Positions 22,795-35,345 are shown, counted from the stretch's first letter. The stretch is DNA of 57,003 bases from Rhodococcus gordoniae (GCF_001646655.1 NZ_LPZN01000038.1:1-57003), one strand, 5' to 3'. A program made the numbers and translations. The notes: a model not told the origin generated them from the letters alone.

Positions 22795-24354
22795 ATGTCA
22801 CGACAGTCCATCGGGCGCAGAGGCAAGATCCGGAGGCGGCGCATCATCCTCGGCAGGCCGCTGCGCAACGGATGGCGTCCCTCCATCGCTCGTGCTGCTG
22901 CGCTCGGGGTGGCCCCCGCACTGCTCGTCGGCGCCGGTGTGGGCGCTCTCGTACAGAACGATCAGGCGACACCGGATGTCGTCCAGGCGGTTTCGGCCGA
23001 CACACCCTTCACGTTCACCGGCTTCGGCCACGGCCACGGCCGCGGAATGGGGCAGTGGGGTGCCTACGGCTACGCCCAGGACGGATGGACCGCCGAACGG
23101 ATCATCGCCCACTACTACGGCGGCACCGAGCTCGGCACGGTCGACGATCCGATGATCGCGGTGCGCCTCGTCGGCCGCGACGACCACACCCTCGACGTCT
23201 ATTCCGACACCGGAATGATCGTCGCCGGAAAGCAGCTCGCGCCCGGTGAGGCCGCCCACCTGACGCCCACCCCGGACGGCGGCGCGAACGTCGTCGTCAC
23301 CGCGGGGTGCAGCGGCGAAGTACTGTGGCAGGCCGCCACCGACCTGCCGTGGGTCGACCCGATCGACCTCGCCGAGGACCGGCCCGCGAACGAGCACCTC
23401 ACGATGTGCTCGGACGACAAGACCTACCGCGGCGCGCTCGGTGTGGTGCTCGACGGCACCGCCCCGCGCACCGTCAACCGCCTCTCGGTCGAGGATTATC
23501 TGCGCAGCGTGGTTCCCGCCGAGGCCCTGCCCGGCTGGGCGGACACCGGCGGCGCCGAGGCCCTGCGGGCGCAGGCCATCGCCGCGCGGTCCTACGCACT
23601 CGCCGAGAAGCGTCACGAGAAGTGGCAGACCTGCGACACCACCGACTGCCAGGTCTACGGCGGCTCGGGTGTCGAGGATCCGCGCACCGACGACGGTGTG
23701 CGCACCACACGCGGAACCGTCCTGATGAAGGACGGTGAGGTCGTGCGCAGCGAGTTCTCCGCCTCCACCGGTGGCTACTCCGCCGGCGGCGCCTTCCCGC
23801 CCGTCGAGGACGAGGGCGACAAGGTCGCCCCGAACCGTGAATGGGCCAAGACCTTCACCGCGGCCGAGATCGGCAGCAAGTTCGGCGTCGGCGACCTGCA
23901 GGCCTTCGAGGTGCTCTCCCGGAACAATCTCGGCGCGGAGGGCGGCCGCGTGACCCGGGTTCGGGTGATCGGCTCCGACCGCACCATCGAGACGACCGGC
24001 GCCGAGGCGCGGACCAAGCTGGGACTGCGTTCCGACTGGTTCACCGTGAAGGAAGGTATCGACGAGGACGCTCCGGAGATCACTCCGGCGCCCGAACCCG
24101 GCCCGGAGGTCGGCACCGATCCCTTCGGCAGCGGCAGCGGCACCTCGCCCATCGAGCAGGCCTATCTGGACCTCGGCGGCGTCGACAGCGTGCTCGGCTC
24201 GCCCATCGGCCCCGAACTGATGCTGCCCGACGAGATCGGCAAGTTCCGGGTCTTCACCGGTGGCGCGATCGTGTGGACCCCGGATCTCGGCGCCCAGGTG
24301 ATCGATGCGAGCTTCCTGAAGGACTGGTTCCCCGCCACGGGTAGCGCCGAGTAA
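22795..24354 (+). CDS. SpoIID/LytB domain protein with C-terminal LGFP-like segment
   Basis: 519 residues. The basic N-terminus has a signal-anchor (AAALGVAPALLVGAGVGALV), followed by the SpoIID domain: GHGHGRGMGQWGAYGYAQDG, SVEDYLRSVVPAEALPGW, ALRAQAIAARSYALA, and GGYSAGG. A C-terminal segment resembles LGFP repeats (VDSVLGSPIGPELMLPDEIG). SpoIID proteins in sporulating bacteria are lytic transglycosylases; in mycolata they are presumed cell-wall hydrolases. ATG 22795 has GAGGGAG at good spacing. The frame continues to 22720, but the ribosome site favours 22795. A large hairpin follows the stop codon. Confidence 0.92.
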   Translation: MSRQSIGRRGKIRRRRIILGRPLRNGWRPSIARAAALGVAPALLVGAGVGALVQNDQATPDVVQAVSADTPFTFTGFGHGHGRGMGQWGAYGYAQDGWTAERIIAHYYGGTELGTVDDPMIAVRLVGRDDHTLDVYSDTGMIVAGKQLAPGEAAHLTPTPDGGANVVVTAGCSGEVLWQAATDLPWVDPIDLAEDRPANEHLTMCSDDKTYRGALGVVLDGTAPRTVNRLSVEDYLRSVVPAEALPGWADTGGAEALRAQAIAARSYALAEKRHEKWQTCDTTDCQVYGGSGVEDPRTDDGVRTTRGTVLMKDGEVVRSEFSASTGGYSAGGAFPPVEDEGDKVAPNREWAKTFTAAEIGSKFGVGDLQAFEVLSRNNLGAEGGRVTRVRVIGSDRTIETTGAEARTKLGLRSDWFTVKEGIDEDAPEITPAPEPGPEVGTDPFGSGSGTSPIEQAYLDLGGVDSVLGSPIGPELMLPDEIGKFRVFTGGAIVWTPDLGAQVIDASFLKDWFPATGSAE

Positions 24355-24372
24355 CCCGTCACGGCACCTACC

Positions 24373-24415
24373 GACGACCGGCCGGTCGCCCGAGAAGGGC
24401 GGCCGGCCGGTCGTC
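24373..24415 (+). terminator. Terminator hairpin after the SpoIID gene
   Basis: GACGACCGGCCGG (24373-24385) pairs perfectly with CCGGCCGGTCGTC (24403-24415); an inner CGCCC/GGGCG helix closes around a GAGAA loop. A GC-rich intrinsic-type terminator without a strong U-tract. Confidence 0.75.
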
Positions 24416-24437
24416 TCACCGTTGCGGTGCACGAGGG

Positions 24438-24457
24438 TTGACATTGACGCAACGTCA
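24438..24457 (+). promoter_or_regulatory. MerR-type promoter/operator
   Basis: -35 TTGACA (24438-24443) overlapped by the palindrome TGACGCAACGTCA (24445-24457). The dyad just downstream of the -35 in front of a MerR gene fits autoregulation by spacer untwisting. The -10 is not obvious. Confidence 0.55.
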
Positions 24458-24497
24458 CGATGCACGCTGGTCGCAGCCGGAAGGAAGAGGTGAGCAC

Positions 24498-25253
24498 GTG
24501 CCACGCGAATGGTCCATCCAGGAACTGGCCCGAGCTGCGGGCGTCACCAGCCGCACCCTGCGTCACTACGGCGAGGTCGGGGTGTTGCCGCCGTGCCGGA
24601 CCGGTCGCAACGGCATGCGGTTCTACGACGAGGACGCCCTCGTGCGACTCCAGCGCATCCTGCTGCTGCGCGATCTCGGGCTGGGACTGCCCGTCGTGCG
24701 CGACGTGCTCGCCGGGCACGACGACACGACCACCGCGCTGCGCACGCATCTCGACCTGCTCGAACACGAGCGCCGGCAGCTGGACCGCCGAATCGAGGCG
24801 GTTCGCACCACCCTGGCGAAGACGGAGAGAGGGGAGGAACTCGTGGCAGACGAAGTGTTCGACGGGTTCGACCACACGCAGTACCGGGACGAAGTGGTCG
24901 AAAGGTGGGGCAAGGACGCCTACGACGCCGGCGACCGCTGGTGGCGGGGCATGGACGGCGAGGCGCGAGGCGCCTGGACGAAACAGGTCGAGCAGCTGAA
25001 CCACGACTGGATCGCAGCGGCCGGGGCCGGACTCGACCCGGCGGGCCCCGAGGCGCAGGACCTCGCCCGGCGGCACGTCGCCTGGCTGTCGTCGATCCCG
25101 GGCACCCCGGGATACGGCACGCCCGAGGGGAGTTCACGGGAGTACGTGCTCGGTCTCGCCGACATGTACGTCGAGGACGAGCGTTTCGCAGCGAACTACG
25201 GCGGCCGGGAGGGTGCCGAATTCGTCCGTGACGCACTCCGGCTCTACGTGTAG
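24498..25253 (+). CDS. MerR family transcriptional regulator with TipAS-like C-terminal domain
   Basis: 251 residues. The winged helix-turn-helix is SIQELARAAGVTSRTLRHYG then EVGVLPPCRTGRNGMRFYDE, followed by a coiled-coil dimerisation helix (LDLLEHERRQLDRRIEAV). The C-terminal domain (EVFDGFDHTQYRDEVVERWG, YVEDERFAANYGGREGAEFV) resembles the TipAS antibiotic-binding fold that recognises thiopeptides and other ligands. GTG 24498 is preceded by GGAAGAGG. A MerR-type promoter lies 40 nt upstream. Ligand and targets are unknown; no transporter gene lies next to it. Confidence 0.9.
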   Translation: MPREWSIQELARAAGVTSRTLRHYGEVGVLPPCRTGRNGMRFYDEDALVRLQRILLLRDLGLGLPVVRDVLAGHDDTTTALRTHLDLLEHERRQLDRRIEAVRTTLAKTERGEELVADEVFDGFDHTQYRDEVVERWGKDAYDAGDRWWRGMDGEARGAWTKQVEQLNHDWIAAAGAGLDPAGPEAQDLARRHVAWLSSIPGTPGYGTPEGSSREYVLGLADMYVEDERFAANYGGREGAEFVRDALRLYV

Positions 25254-25259
25254 GTGTGA

Positions 25260-28457
<3,198 letters not shown>

Positions 28458-28480
<23 letters not shown>

Positions 28481-29024
28481 CCCCGGCACTGCGGCTGCAC
28501 GTCACTGGAAGAGCACCGACACCGAGGTGCGGGTGCTGCAGACCGTCCAGGCCACCGCCGGTGCCGTACCCGCAGCGACGACGATCGCCCGCGGCATGTC
28601 GCACTTCGGTGAGCACGCCCTCGGCTGGATCGCGATCGGCGCCGCCGGTGCCCTCGTCGACCGTCCCCGTCGCCGGAAGTGGGCGAGCGTGGCGGTCGGC
28701 GCGTTCGGTGCCCACGCGGCGTCCGTCGTGATCAAGCGGGTCGTGCGCCGTCCGCGACCGGTGGACCCGACGGTGCAGGTCAACGTGTCGACGCCGAGTC
28801 GGCTGAGCTTCCCCTCGTCGCATGTGACGTCCACGACTGCGGCGGCGGTGCTGCTCGCCCGCGCCACCGGGCTACCCTTTCCCGCGGTGCTCGTGCCGCC
28901 CATGATGCTGTCCCGCCTGGTGCTGGGCGTGCACTATCCGACGGATGTACTGGCGGGGGCCGCGCTGGGTGCGGCATCCGCGGCCGTCGTGGCGCGGGCC
29001 GAGACGAAGTGGGGAGATCGATGA
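28458..29024 (+). CDS. PAP2 phosphatase (decaprenylphosphoryl-5-phosphoribose phosphatase candidate, Rv3807c-like)
   Basis: 188 residues with about five hydrophobic segments. The phosphatase signatures are KRVVRRPRP, SFPSSHVTS and SRLVLGVHYPTDVLAG, giving the conserved Lys, Arg, Ser-His and Arg-His-Asp sites of the PAP2 superfamily. It is expected to dephosphorylate the product of the next gene, UbiA, in the decaprenyl-phosphoryl-arabinose route. The GTG start lies inside the end of glfT2, and the stop overlaps the ubiA ATG (ATGA). The role of the mycobacterial protein is still inferred mainly from context. Confidence 0.9.
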
Positions 29025-29926
29025 GCGAGGAACCGGCACCCGTCAAGGAGGCGCCCAAGAGTCTGGGTGCCGGGATCGTCAAGGCGGTCCGCCCCCGGCA
29101 GTGGGTGAAGAACGTCCTGGTGCTCGCGGCGCCGATGGCGGCCGGTTCGGTCACCCAGGTCGACGTGCTGTTGCCCGTCGCTCTCGCCTTCGTCGTCTTC
29201 TGCATGGCCGCCTCCGGCATCTACCTCGTCAACGACGCGATGGACGTCGAGGCAGACCGCGCGCATCCCACCAAGCGGTTCCGGCCCATCGCGGCCGGTG
29301 TGCTTCCGGTGCGACTGGCCTACATCCTGGCGGTGGTGCTGCTCGTCGGCTCGATCGCACTGTCGTTCCTCGCGAACTGGCAGCTCGCCGCCGTCATGGC
29401 GGTCTACATCGGCATCCAGCTCGCGTACTGCTTCGGACTCAAGCACCAGGCCGTACTGGACATCTGCATCGTCTCGTCGGGCTTCCTGATCCGGGCCATC
29501 GCCGGTGGTGTGGCCGCCGAGATCCCGCTGTCGCAGTGGTTCCTGCTGATCATGGCGTTCGGCTCACTGTTCATGGCGGCGGGCAAGCGCTACGCCGAGT
29601 TGCGCCTCGCAACCCGTACCGGTGCGAAGATCCGCAAGTCGCTCGAGTACTACACCGAGACCTACCTGCGGTTCGTGTGGACCGTGGCCGCGACCGCCGT
29701 GGTGCTCTGCTACGGCCTGTGGGCATTCGAGCAGGACAATGTCGCCGGGTCCAACTGGTACGCCATCTCGATGATCCCGTTCGTCGTCGCCATCCTGCGG
29801 TACGCGGTCGACGTCGACGGGGGTGAAGCCGGCGAACCCGAGGAGATCGCGCTGCAGGACCGGGTGCTGCAGTTGCTCGCGGTGGTGTGGATCCTGGTGG
29901 TCGGCGGTGCTGTCTACCTCTTCTGA
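29021..29926 (+). CDS. ubiA: Decaprenyl-phosphate phosphoribosyltransferase (DPPR synthase)
   Basis: 301 residues with about eight to nine membrane helices. It transfers 5-phosphoribose from PRPP to decaprenyl phosphate, the first committed step to decaprenyl-phosphoryl-arabinose. The UbiA-fold Asp-rich motif is N71-D72-x2-D75-x3-D79 (NDAMDVEADRAHP), and the second polar motif is in GKRYAELRLATRTG. The ATG overlaps the PAP2 stop. The downstream aftB begins 4 nt after the stop, so these genes form one transcript. Length and context match Rv3806c. Confidence 0.97.
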   Translation: MSEEPAPVKEAPKSLGAGIVKAVRPRQWVKNVLVLAAPMAAGSVTQVDVLLPVALAFVVFCMAASGIYLVNDAMDVEADRAHPTKRFRPIAAGVLPVRLAYILAVVLLVGSIALSFLANWQLAAVMAVYIGIQLAYCFGLKHQAVLDICIVSSGFLIRAIAGGVAAEIPLSQWFLLIMAFGSLFMAAGKRYAELRLATRTGAKIRKSLEYYTETYLRFVWTVAATAVVLCYGLWAFEQDNVAGSNWYAISMIPFVVAILRYAVDVDGGEAGEPEEIALQDRVLQLLAVVWILVVGGAVYLF

Positions 29927-29930
29927 CGTC

Positions 29931-31892
29931 GTGCGCGACGTCCACGACAGCGAGGCCGGACCGTCCCGTACGGTCCGGCCCGTTCGGCACGACCGCTTCG
30001 CCGGCGGTGTGTTCGCCGCGGGCGTGATCGTCTCCGCGCTCCTGATGTTCTGGGGAGCATGGGAGCGGCGCTGGATCGCCGACGACGGGCTCATCGTTCT
30101 GCGGACCGTGCGCAACCTCCTCGCCGGCAACGGACCGGTGTTCAACGCGGGGGAGCGCGTGGAGGCCAACACCTCCACGGCGTGGACGTACATCGTCTAC
30201 GCGGGTGGATGGCTCACCGGGATCCGCCTCGAATACGTGGTGCTCGCGATCGCTCTCGTGCTGTCGACGAGTGCGATCGTCCTCGCGATGGTCGGCGCGG
30301 CGCGCCTGTACCGGTGGCGGCTGCGGGCGGCCTCGGGAACCGTTCTGCTCCTGCCCGCCGGTGTCCTCGTCTACATCGCGGTGCCCCCGGCCCGCGACTT
30401 CGCGACCTCGGGCCTCGAATCCTGCCTGGTGATCTGCTGGCTGGCTCTGCTGTGGCTGCTCATGGCCAGGTGGGCGACCCCCGCACCGGGGGGCAATGGA
30501 AGGCTGCCGGGCACCGCGCAGATCCTCGCCACCGCCTTCGTCGCCGGGCTCGGCCCGCTCGTGCGGCCCGAACTCGCGCTCGTCGCCGTGCTCGTCCTCG
30601 CGGTGTTGTTCCTCGCACCCGGACTCGACCTGCGCATCCGGATCGCGATGGTCGCGGTGGCCGGGGCGATTCCGGTCGGTTACCAGATCTGGCGCATGGG
30701 CTACTACGGGCTGCCCTATCCGAACACCGCGGTAGCCAAGGACGCCGGCGGCGCGAAGTGGTCGCAGGGCGCCGAATATCTCGGCAACCTCGTCTCGCCG
30801 TATCTGCTGTGGCTGCCACTGCTGTTCCTCGTGCTTCTCGCCGCGCTCGTCCTCCTCACCAGCCGCGACGCCACCAGCCGTGACGCCGCCGGCCTCACCG
30901 CCGGTGCCGCACGGCCCGATCCGCGCGACGTGCGGGCCACGATCTTCCGGGTCCAGAATCTGCTGCGCACCCCGACCGCCGTCGTCGTGCTCTTCCTCGG
31001 GTCCGGTGTGGTGCTCGCGCTGTACTCGCTTCGCGTGGGCGGCGACTTCATGCACGGCCGCGTCCTCCTGCCGCCGCTGTTCTGCCTGCTCCTGCCCGTG
31101 GCGGTCGTCCCTCTGCGGATCCCGGACCGGGCGGAGATCGGCAACAACCGGCCGACGCAGGTCGCGGGCGTGCTGGCCGTGCTGTGGCTCGGCACCGTCG
31201 TGTGGACGGCCGCGGCGGCCAACACCACCGGCATGACCGAGGGTGCCGTCGTGGGCCGGTCCGGCATCGTCGACGAGCGCGCCTTCTACGCCCTCAACAC
31301 CGGGCATCGGCACCCCATCCGGGCCGAGGACTATCTCGATTACCCGCGTATGCGGGCCATGGTCGAGGCCATCTCGAACACCCCGAACGGCGGTCTGCTG
31401 CTGCCCACCCCGTCCTACGATGCGTGGGACGTGGTGCCGCCGCCCGAGCCCATCCCGCCGGGCGGGGCCGGGCACACGGTCTTCTTCCTGAACCTGGGCA
31501 TGACCAGCATGAACACGGGGCTGGACGTGCGGGTCGTCGACCAGATGGGTCTGGCCTACCCGCTCGCCGCGCACACCGAGCGTCTCGAGGACGGGCGGAT
31601 CGGGCACGACAAGATCCTGTTCCCCGACTGGGTGGTCGCCGATTCGGGCATGGTCGACGTCCATCCCTGGTTGCCCGGCTATCTCGACGAGGACTGGGTG
31701 GCGATGGCGAAAACCGCGCTGACGTGTCCCGAGACCCGGGAGATGATCGACTCGTCGAGCGCCGAACTGACGTGGCAGCTGTTCAAACGGAACCTGCGCA
31801 ACGCCGTCGAGTACGCCTCGTACCGGATCGAACGGGTGCCGGAGTACGAGCTCCAGCGCTGTGACCTGCCGATGCCGCCGCCGCGGGGGTGA
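29931..31892 (+). CDS. aftB: Arabinofuranosyltransferase AftB
   Basis: 653 residues. This GT-C enzyme adds the terminal beta-1,2-linked arabinofuranose from decaprenyl-phosphoryl-arabinose, capping arabinan where mycolates are attached. Multiple helices occupy the N-terminal two thirds, with the catalytic acidic motif in RRWIADDGLIVLRTVRNLLA and NTSTAWTYIV in the first periplasmic loop; a soluble domain of about 200 residues follows. GTG 29931 begins 4 nt after ubiA. The frame back to 29823 overlaps ubiA and is excluded. It is slightly longer than the 627 residues I recall for the mycobacterial enzyme. Confidence 0.95.
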   Translation: MRDVHDSEAGPSRTVRPVRHDRFAGGVFAAGVIVSALLMFWGAWERRWIADDGLIVLRTVRNLLAGNGPVFNAGERVEANTSTAWTYIVYAGGWLTGIRLEYVVLAIALVLSTSAIVLAMVGAARLYRWRLRAASGTVLLLPAGVLVYIAVPPARDFATSGLESCLVICWLALLWLLMARWATPAPGGNGRLPGTAQILATAFVAGLGPLVRPELALVAVLVLAVLFLAPGLDLRIRIAMVAVAGAIPVGYQIWRMGYYGLPYPNTAVAKDAGGAKWSQGAEYLGNLVSPYLLWLPLLFLVLLAALVLLTSRDATSRDAAGLTAGAARPDPRDVRATIFRVQNLLRTPTAVVVLFLGSGVVLALYSLRVGGDFMHGRVLLPPLFCLLLPVAVVPLRIPDRAEIGNNRPTQVAGVLAVLWLGTVVWTAAAANTTGMTEGAVVGRSGIVDERAFYALNTGHRHPIRAEDYLDYPRMRAMVEAISNTPNGGLLLPTPSYDAWDVVPPPEPIPPGGAGHTVFFLNLGMTSMNTGLDVRVVDQMGLAYPLAAHTERLEDGRIGHDKILFPDWVVADSGMVDVHPWLPGYLDEDWVAMAKTALTCPETREMIDSSSAELTWQLFKRNLRNAVEYASYRIERVPEYELQRCDLPMPPPRG

Positions 31893-31912
31893 CGGACGGA
31901 ACCGAGATCGAC

Positions 31913-31942
31913 TTGGACCCTCACCTGTTGTCTCGATAGGAT
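31913..31942 (+). promoter_or_regulatory. Promoter of the first mycolyltransferase gene
   Basis: -35 TTGGAC (31913-31918), 18-nt spacer, -10 TAGGAT (31937-31942). Transcription would give a 5' UTR of about 210 nt before ATG 32160. This leader has no obvious start codon with a ribosome site. Confidence 0.6.
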
Positions 31943-32159
31943 CACGGCGCATCACGGATGAGTTACTTTCCGGCAGCGTCGCCTTGACCTACGAGTCAAG
32001 AGGTGCCCAAGAGCTGTTGAAACCGAGGTTTGTCAGAGATCACGCGGTCCTTTACAGTTTTGACCGCAGTGTGACTTGGGGCGGCCTTCCGCGGCCGTCT
32101 TCGCCGGAATCCGGGGGACGCGAACGCGGACGCCGCAGACGAGAAAGAGAGCATTGTTC

Positions 32160-33170
32160 ATGCGTTTTGTCCCGAGGTTGAGGCAGGGCCTTCGCCGGCG
32201 ACTGCTCGGTACCGCCGCCGCAGCTCTGGTCCTCCCCGTGGCTGCCGGCCTCGTCGGAACCACCGCCGCGGTCGCCGCGCCGGCGCAGGGAGCGCCGGTG
32301 TCCCACCGCGCGCCTGCAGGGGGCTTCGAAGAGGTCTTCGTCGACTCCGACATGGGTCCGATCAAGGTTCAGATCCAGTGGGCTGCGCGCGGTGGCGACG
32401 CGGCTCTCTACATGCTCGACGGCCTGCGCGCTCGGGACGACGTGAACGCCTGGACGTTGGAGACGAACGCCCTGCAGCAGTTCTCCAACGACAACGTCAG
32501 CCTGATCATGCCGGTCGGCGGACAGTCGAGCTTCTACACCGACTGGTACGCGCCGTCCAACCTGAACGGCCAGGATGTCACCTACAAGTGGGAGACCTTC
32601 CTGACCCAGCAGCTGCCCGACTATCTCGCCACCCGTGGCGTGTCGCGCAACAACAACGGCATCCTCGGCCTGTCGATGGGCGGTTCCGCCGCTCTGACGC
32701 TGGCCGCCTACCACCGCGACCAGTTCAAGTTCGCGTCGTCGCTGTCCGGCTACCTCAACCTGTCGGCTCCCGGCATGCGTGAGGCCATCCGCGTGGCGAT
32801 GCTCGACGCCGGCCGGTTCAACGTCGACTCCATGTGGGGCCCGCCGTGGAGCCCGGCATGGCTGCGCAACGACCCGTTCGTCTTCGCTCCGAAGCTCGAG
32901 GGTCTGTCGCTGTACATCTCGGCCGCCAGCGGTCTGCCCGGCGAGCACGACAACCCGCAGGGCTTCGTCGGCTACTACAACACGGCCAACGGTATGGCTC
33001 TCGAGGCACTGTCCCTCGCCCAGACCCGCGCCTTCCAGCTCAAGCTGGCCACGCTCGGTATCCCGGCCACCTTCGACTTCCCGGCGCGCGGCACGCACGC
33101 GTGGAAGTACTGGGAGGATCAGTTGTGGAAGGCGCGCCCGCAGATCCTCGAGGCGCTGAACGCGTTCTGA
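32160..33170 (+). CDS. Mycolyltransferase, antigen 85 family
   Basis: 336 residues. It transfers mycolate from trehalose monomycolate to arabinan or to another trehalose monomycolate outside the membrane. The signal peptide ends near AAVAA-PAQGAP (about residue 40). The alpha/beta-hydrolase nucleophile is S172 in GLSMGGSAALTLAA, with H313 in GTHAWKYWEDQLW. Typical Ag85 stretches are YMLDGLRARDDVNAWTLET and PVGGQSSFYTDWY. There is no LGFP extension, so it is the short type, in the position of fbpA/fbpD. Ribosome site AGAGAAAGAGAG. An 18-bp hairpin terminator follows. Confidence 0.97.
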   Translation: MRFVPRLRQGLRRRLLGTAAAALVLPVAAGLVGTTAAVAAPAQGAPVSHRAPAGGFEEVFVDSDMGPIKVQIQWAARGGDAALYMLDGLRARDDVNAWTLETNALQQFSNDNVSLIMPVGGQSSFYTDWYAPSNLNGQDVTYKWETFLTQQLPDYLATRGVSRNNNGILGLSMGGSAALTLAAYHRDQFKFASSLSGYLNLSAPGMREAIRVAMLDAGRFNVDSMWGPPWSPAWLRNDPFVFAPKLEGLSLYISAASGLPGEHDNPQGFVGYYNTANGMALEALSLAQTRAFQLKLATLGIPATFDFPARGTHAWKYWEDQLWKARPQILEALNAF

Positions 33171-33194
33171 TCTCCGGTCCGCACTGCTGGTAAG

Positions 33195-33233
33195 GACGCC
33201 GCCCACCCACCGATCCGGTGGGTGGGCGGCGTC
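33195..33233 (+). terminator. Strong terminator hairpin
   Basis: GACGCCGCCCACCCACCG (33195-33212) and its exact complement (33216-33233), 18 bp, with a 3-nt loop, followed by GTAACTTTCTG. It separates the two mycolyltransferase genes. Confidence 0.85.
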
Positions 33234-33269
33234 GTAACTTTCTGCAACAATTTTCTCACCTGTCACAGC

Positions 33270-33295
33270 GCGGCACCCTCGATTCGGGGTGCCGC
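33270..33295 (+). other. Hairpin upstream of the LGFP mycolyltransferase
   Basis: GCGGCACCC (33270-33278) and GGGTGCCGC (33287-33295), 9 bp with an 8-nt loop, about 130 nt before ATG 33429. It could be in the 5' leader or a second terminator; the sequence does not decide. Confidence 0.4.
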
Positions 33296-33428
33296 CGGTG
33301 TAGAAACAACAGTCGGGACTCCGGTACCCCGAGTCGGCACACCCAGCCGGGACGCCCTGCCACTGCCGCCGTCGCGGTTCATCCGAAGCCGCACCACGGC
33401 AGGAATCCGGCAACGCAGAAAGTGAGCG

Positions 33429-35345
33429 ATGCAGATGCGAACTGAGCTCGAGCACGGTGAGCGACGGACAGGGCCGGCCAGGAGAGCGGCTCGCAGTGCG
33501 GGTGCGCGGAGCGGCAGATCCCGTGCGCTCGCCCTGATCGCGGCGGCCCTCGTCGCACCGGTCGCCGCGGGACTGACCACCGTGTCGGTGGCCACCGCCG
33601 ACCCCCTCATCGCCCAGTCCGGCCCGACGAGTACCGCCGGCGCGACCGTCCGCACCGTCGACTGGCTCACCGACCGTCGCGTCGCCCTGTGGATCGACTC
33701 GCCGTCGATGGGCACGCCGATCCAGGTGCAGCTGCTCCTCGCGCGCGACTGGAACAGCAAACCCGACGCGAAGTTCCCCTCGGTGTACATGCTCGACGGC
33801 ATGCGGGCGCGCGACGACGAGAACGGATGGACGCTCGAGACCGACGCGGAGGCCTTCTTCGCCGACAAGAACGTCAACGTCGTCCTCCCGGTGGGCGGCC
33901 AGTCCAGCTTCTACTCCGACTGGGTCGACCAGAACAACGGGCAGAACTACAAGTGGGAGACCTTCCTGACGAAGGAACTTCCCCCGCTCCTCGAACGCGA
34001 CTGGCGCACCACCGACAAGCGGGGCGTCGTCGGCCTGTCGATGGGTGGCACCGCCGCGATGTTCCTGCCCGCCCGCAACCCGGGCTTCGCGCAGTTCGCG
34101 GCGTCGCTGTCCGGCATCCTCACCACGACCACCCTCGGCATGCCCGAAGCCATCCACTACGCGATGCAGGACGCCGGCGGTTTCGACTCGGAGGCGATGT
34201 GGGGTGCGCCCGGCTCCGAGGGCTGGGAGTCGCACGATCCCTACCTGCTCGCCGACAAGCTCAAAGGCGTGAGCCTGTACGTCTCGAGTGGCAGCGGCAC
34301 CACCGGCCCGTACGACGATCCGTCGGGCATCCCCGGTGTCAGCACCAACTACGCCGGCATGGGCCTCGAGATCCTCTCCCGCCTCACCTCGCAGGCGTTC
34401 GCGACGAAGCTCGAGAAGCAGGGCATCCCCGCCCAGATCGTGTACCGGCCGTCCGGCACCCACACGTGGAAGTACTGGGAGTTCGAACTGCACCAGCTGT
34501 GGCCGCAGCTCGCCAACACCCTCGGCGTCGGGGTCGACAAGCCCGAGTGCAACCCCACCGGCGCATTCGGCGACGTCGCGAAGGCGAACGCCTGGCTCGG
34601 CGACTGCCTCACTTCCGAATACGGCGTCGCAGGCGGCACGGTGCAGGACTTCCGCTTCGGGCGCGTCTTCTCGTCCGAGGGCACGACCGTGCCGGTCGCG
34701 GGTGCGATCGGCGGCGCCTACCAGGGGATGGGCGGTCCGGCCGGGCAGCTCGGTTTCCCGACCACCGAGGAACGCGTCGCTCCCGACGGGCGCGGACGCT
34801 TCAACCACTTCCGGAGTGGCGCGATCTACTGGACGCCCGAGCACGGTGCCCACGCGGTCCGCGGCAAGATCTTCGAGGAATGGAAGAACCAGGGCTGGGA
34901 GGGCGGCCCCCTCGGTTATCCGATCCTCGACGAGGCGGCGACGCCCGACGGGCGGGGCGCGGTCCAGGGCTTCGAGATCGGCGCCATGTACTGGAGTGAG
35001 GGCACCGGCGCCCACGCGGTGCAGGGCATGATCCTCGGCAAGTACGCCGAACTCGGCTACGAGACGGGTGTCCTGGGTTACCCGACGACCAGCGAGCGCC
35101 CCGCAGGGCGCGACGGTCGTGCCAACGAGTTCCAGCACGGACACGTCTATTGGAGCCCGCTCACCGGTGCCTGGCCGGTCCGGGGCAAGATCCTCGAGGC
35201 CTGGCTCGCGGAGAAGGGCGCCGAGGGGCGCCTGGGTCTGCCGATCAGCGACGAGTTCCCGGCCGAGAACGGCAAGGGTGTTCAGCAGAACTTCCAGAAC
35301 GGCTTCATCACGCTCGACGGCGACGAGGTGAAGCTGCAGCCGTAA
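33429..35345 (+). CDS. Mycolyltransferase with C-terminal LGFP repeats
   Basis: 638 residues. The signal-like basic N-terminus (LALIAAALVAPVAAGLTTVS) precedes an Ag85-type domain with nucleophile S204 in GLSMGGTAAM and H345 in GTHTWKYWEFELHQLWPQ. From about residue 390 onward there are four to five LGFP repeats: GPAGQLGFPTTEERVAPDG, GGPLGYPILDEAATPDG, ETGVLGYPTTSERPAGRDG and EGRLGLPISDEFPAENG, each with GAIYW-like strands. LGFP repeats are thought to bind the cell wall. The architecture equals PS1/Cop1-type mycolyltransferases of corynebacteria. ATG 33435 is an alternative start. Confidence 0.96.
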   Translation: MQMRTELEHGERRTGPARRAARSAGARSGRSRALALIAAALVAPVAAGLTTVSVATADPLIAQSGPTSTAGATVRTVDWLTDRRVALWIDSPSMGTPIQVQLLLARDWNSKPDAKFPSVYMLDGMRARDDENGWTLETDAEAFFADKNVNVVLPVGGQSSFYSDWVDQNNGQNYKWETFLTKELPPLLERDWRTTDKRGVVGLSMGGTAAMFLPARNPGFAQFAASLSGILTTTTLGMPEAIHYAMQDAGGFDSEAMWGAPGSEGWESHDPYLLADKLKGVSLYVSSGSGTTGPYDDPSGIPGVSTNYAGMGLEILSRLTSQAFATKLEKQGIPAQIVYRPSGTHTWKYWEFELHQLWPQLANTLGVGVDKPECNPTGAFGDVAKANAWLGDCLTSEYGVAGGTVQDFRFGRVFSSEGTTVPVAGAIGGAYQGMGGPAGQLGFPTTEERVAPDGRGRFNHFRSGAIYWTPEHGAHAVRGKIFEEWKNQGWEGGPLGYPILDEAATPDGRGAVQGFEIGAMYWSEGTGAHAVQGMILGKYAELGYETGVLGYPTTSERPAGRDGRANEFQHGHVYWSPLTGAWPVRGKILEAWLAEKGAEGRLGLPISDEFPAENGKGVQQNFQNGFITLDGDEVKLQP

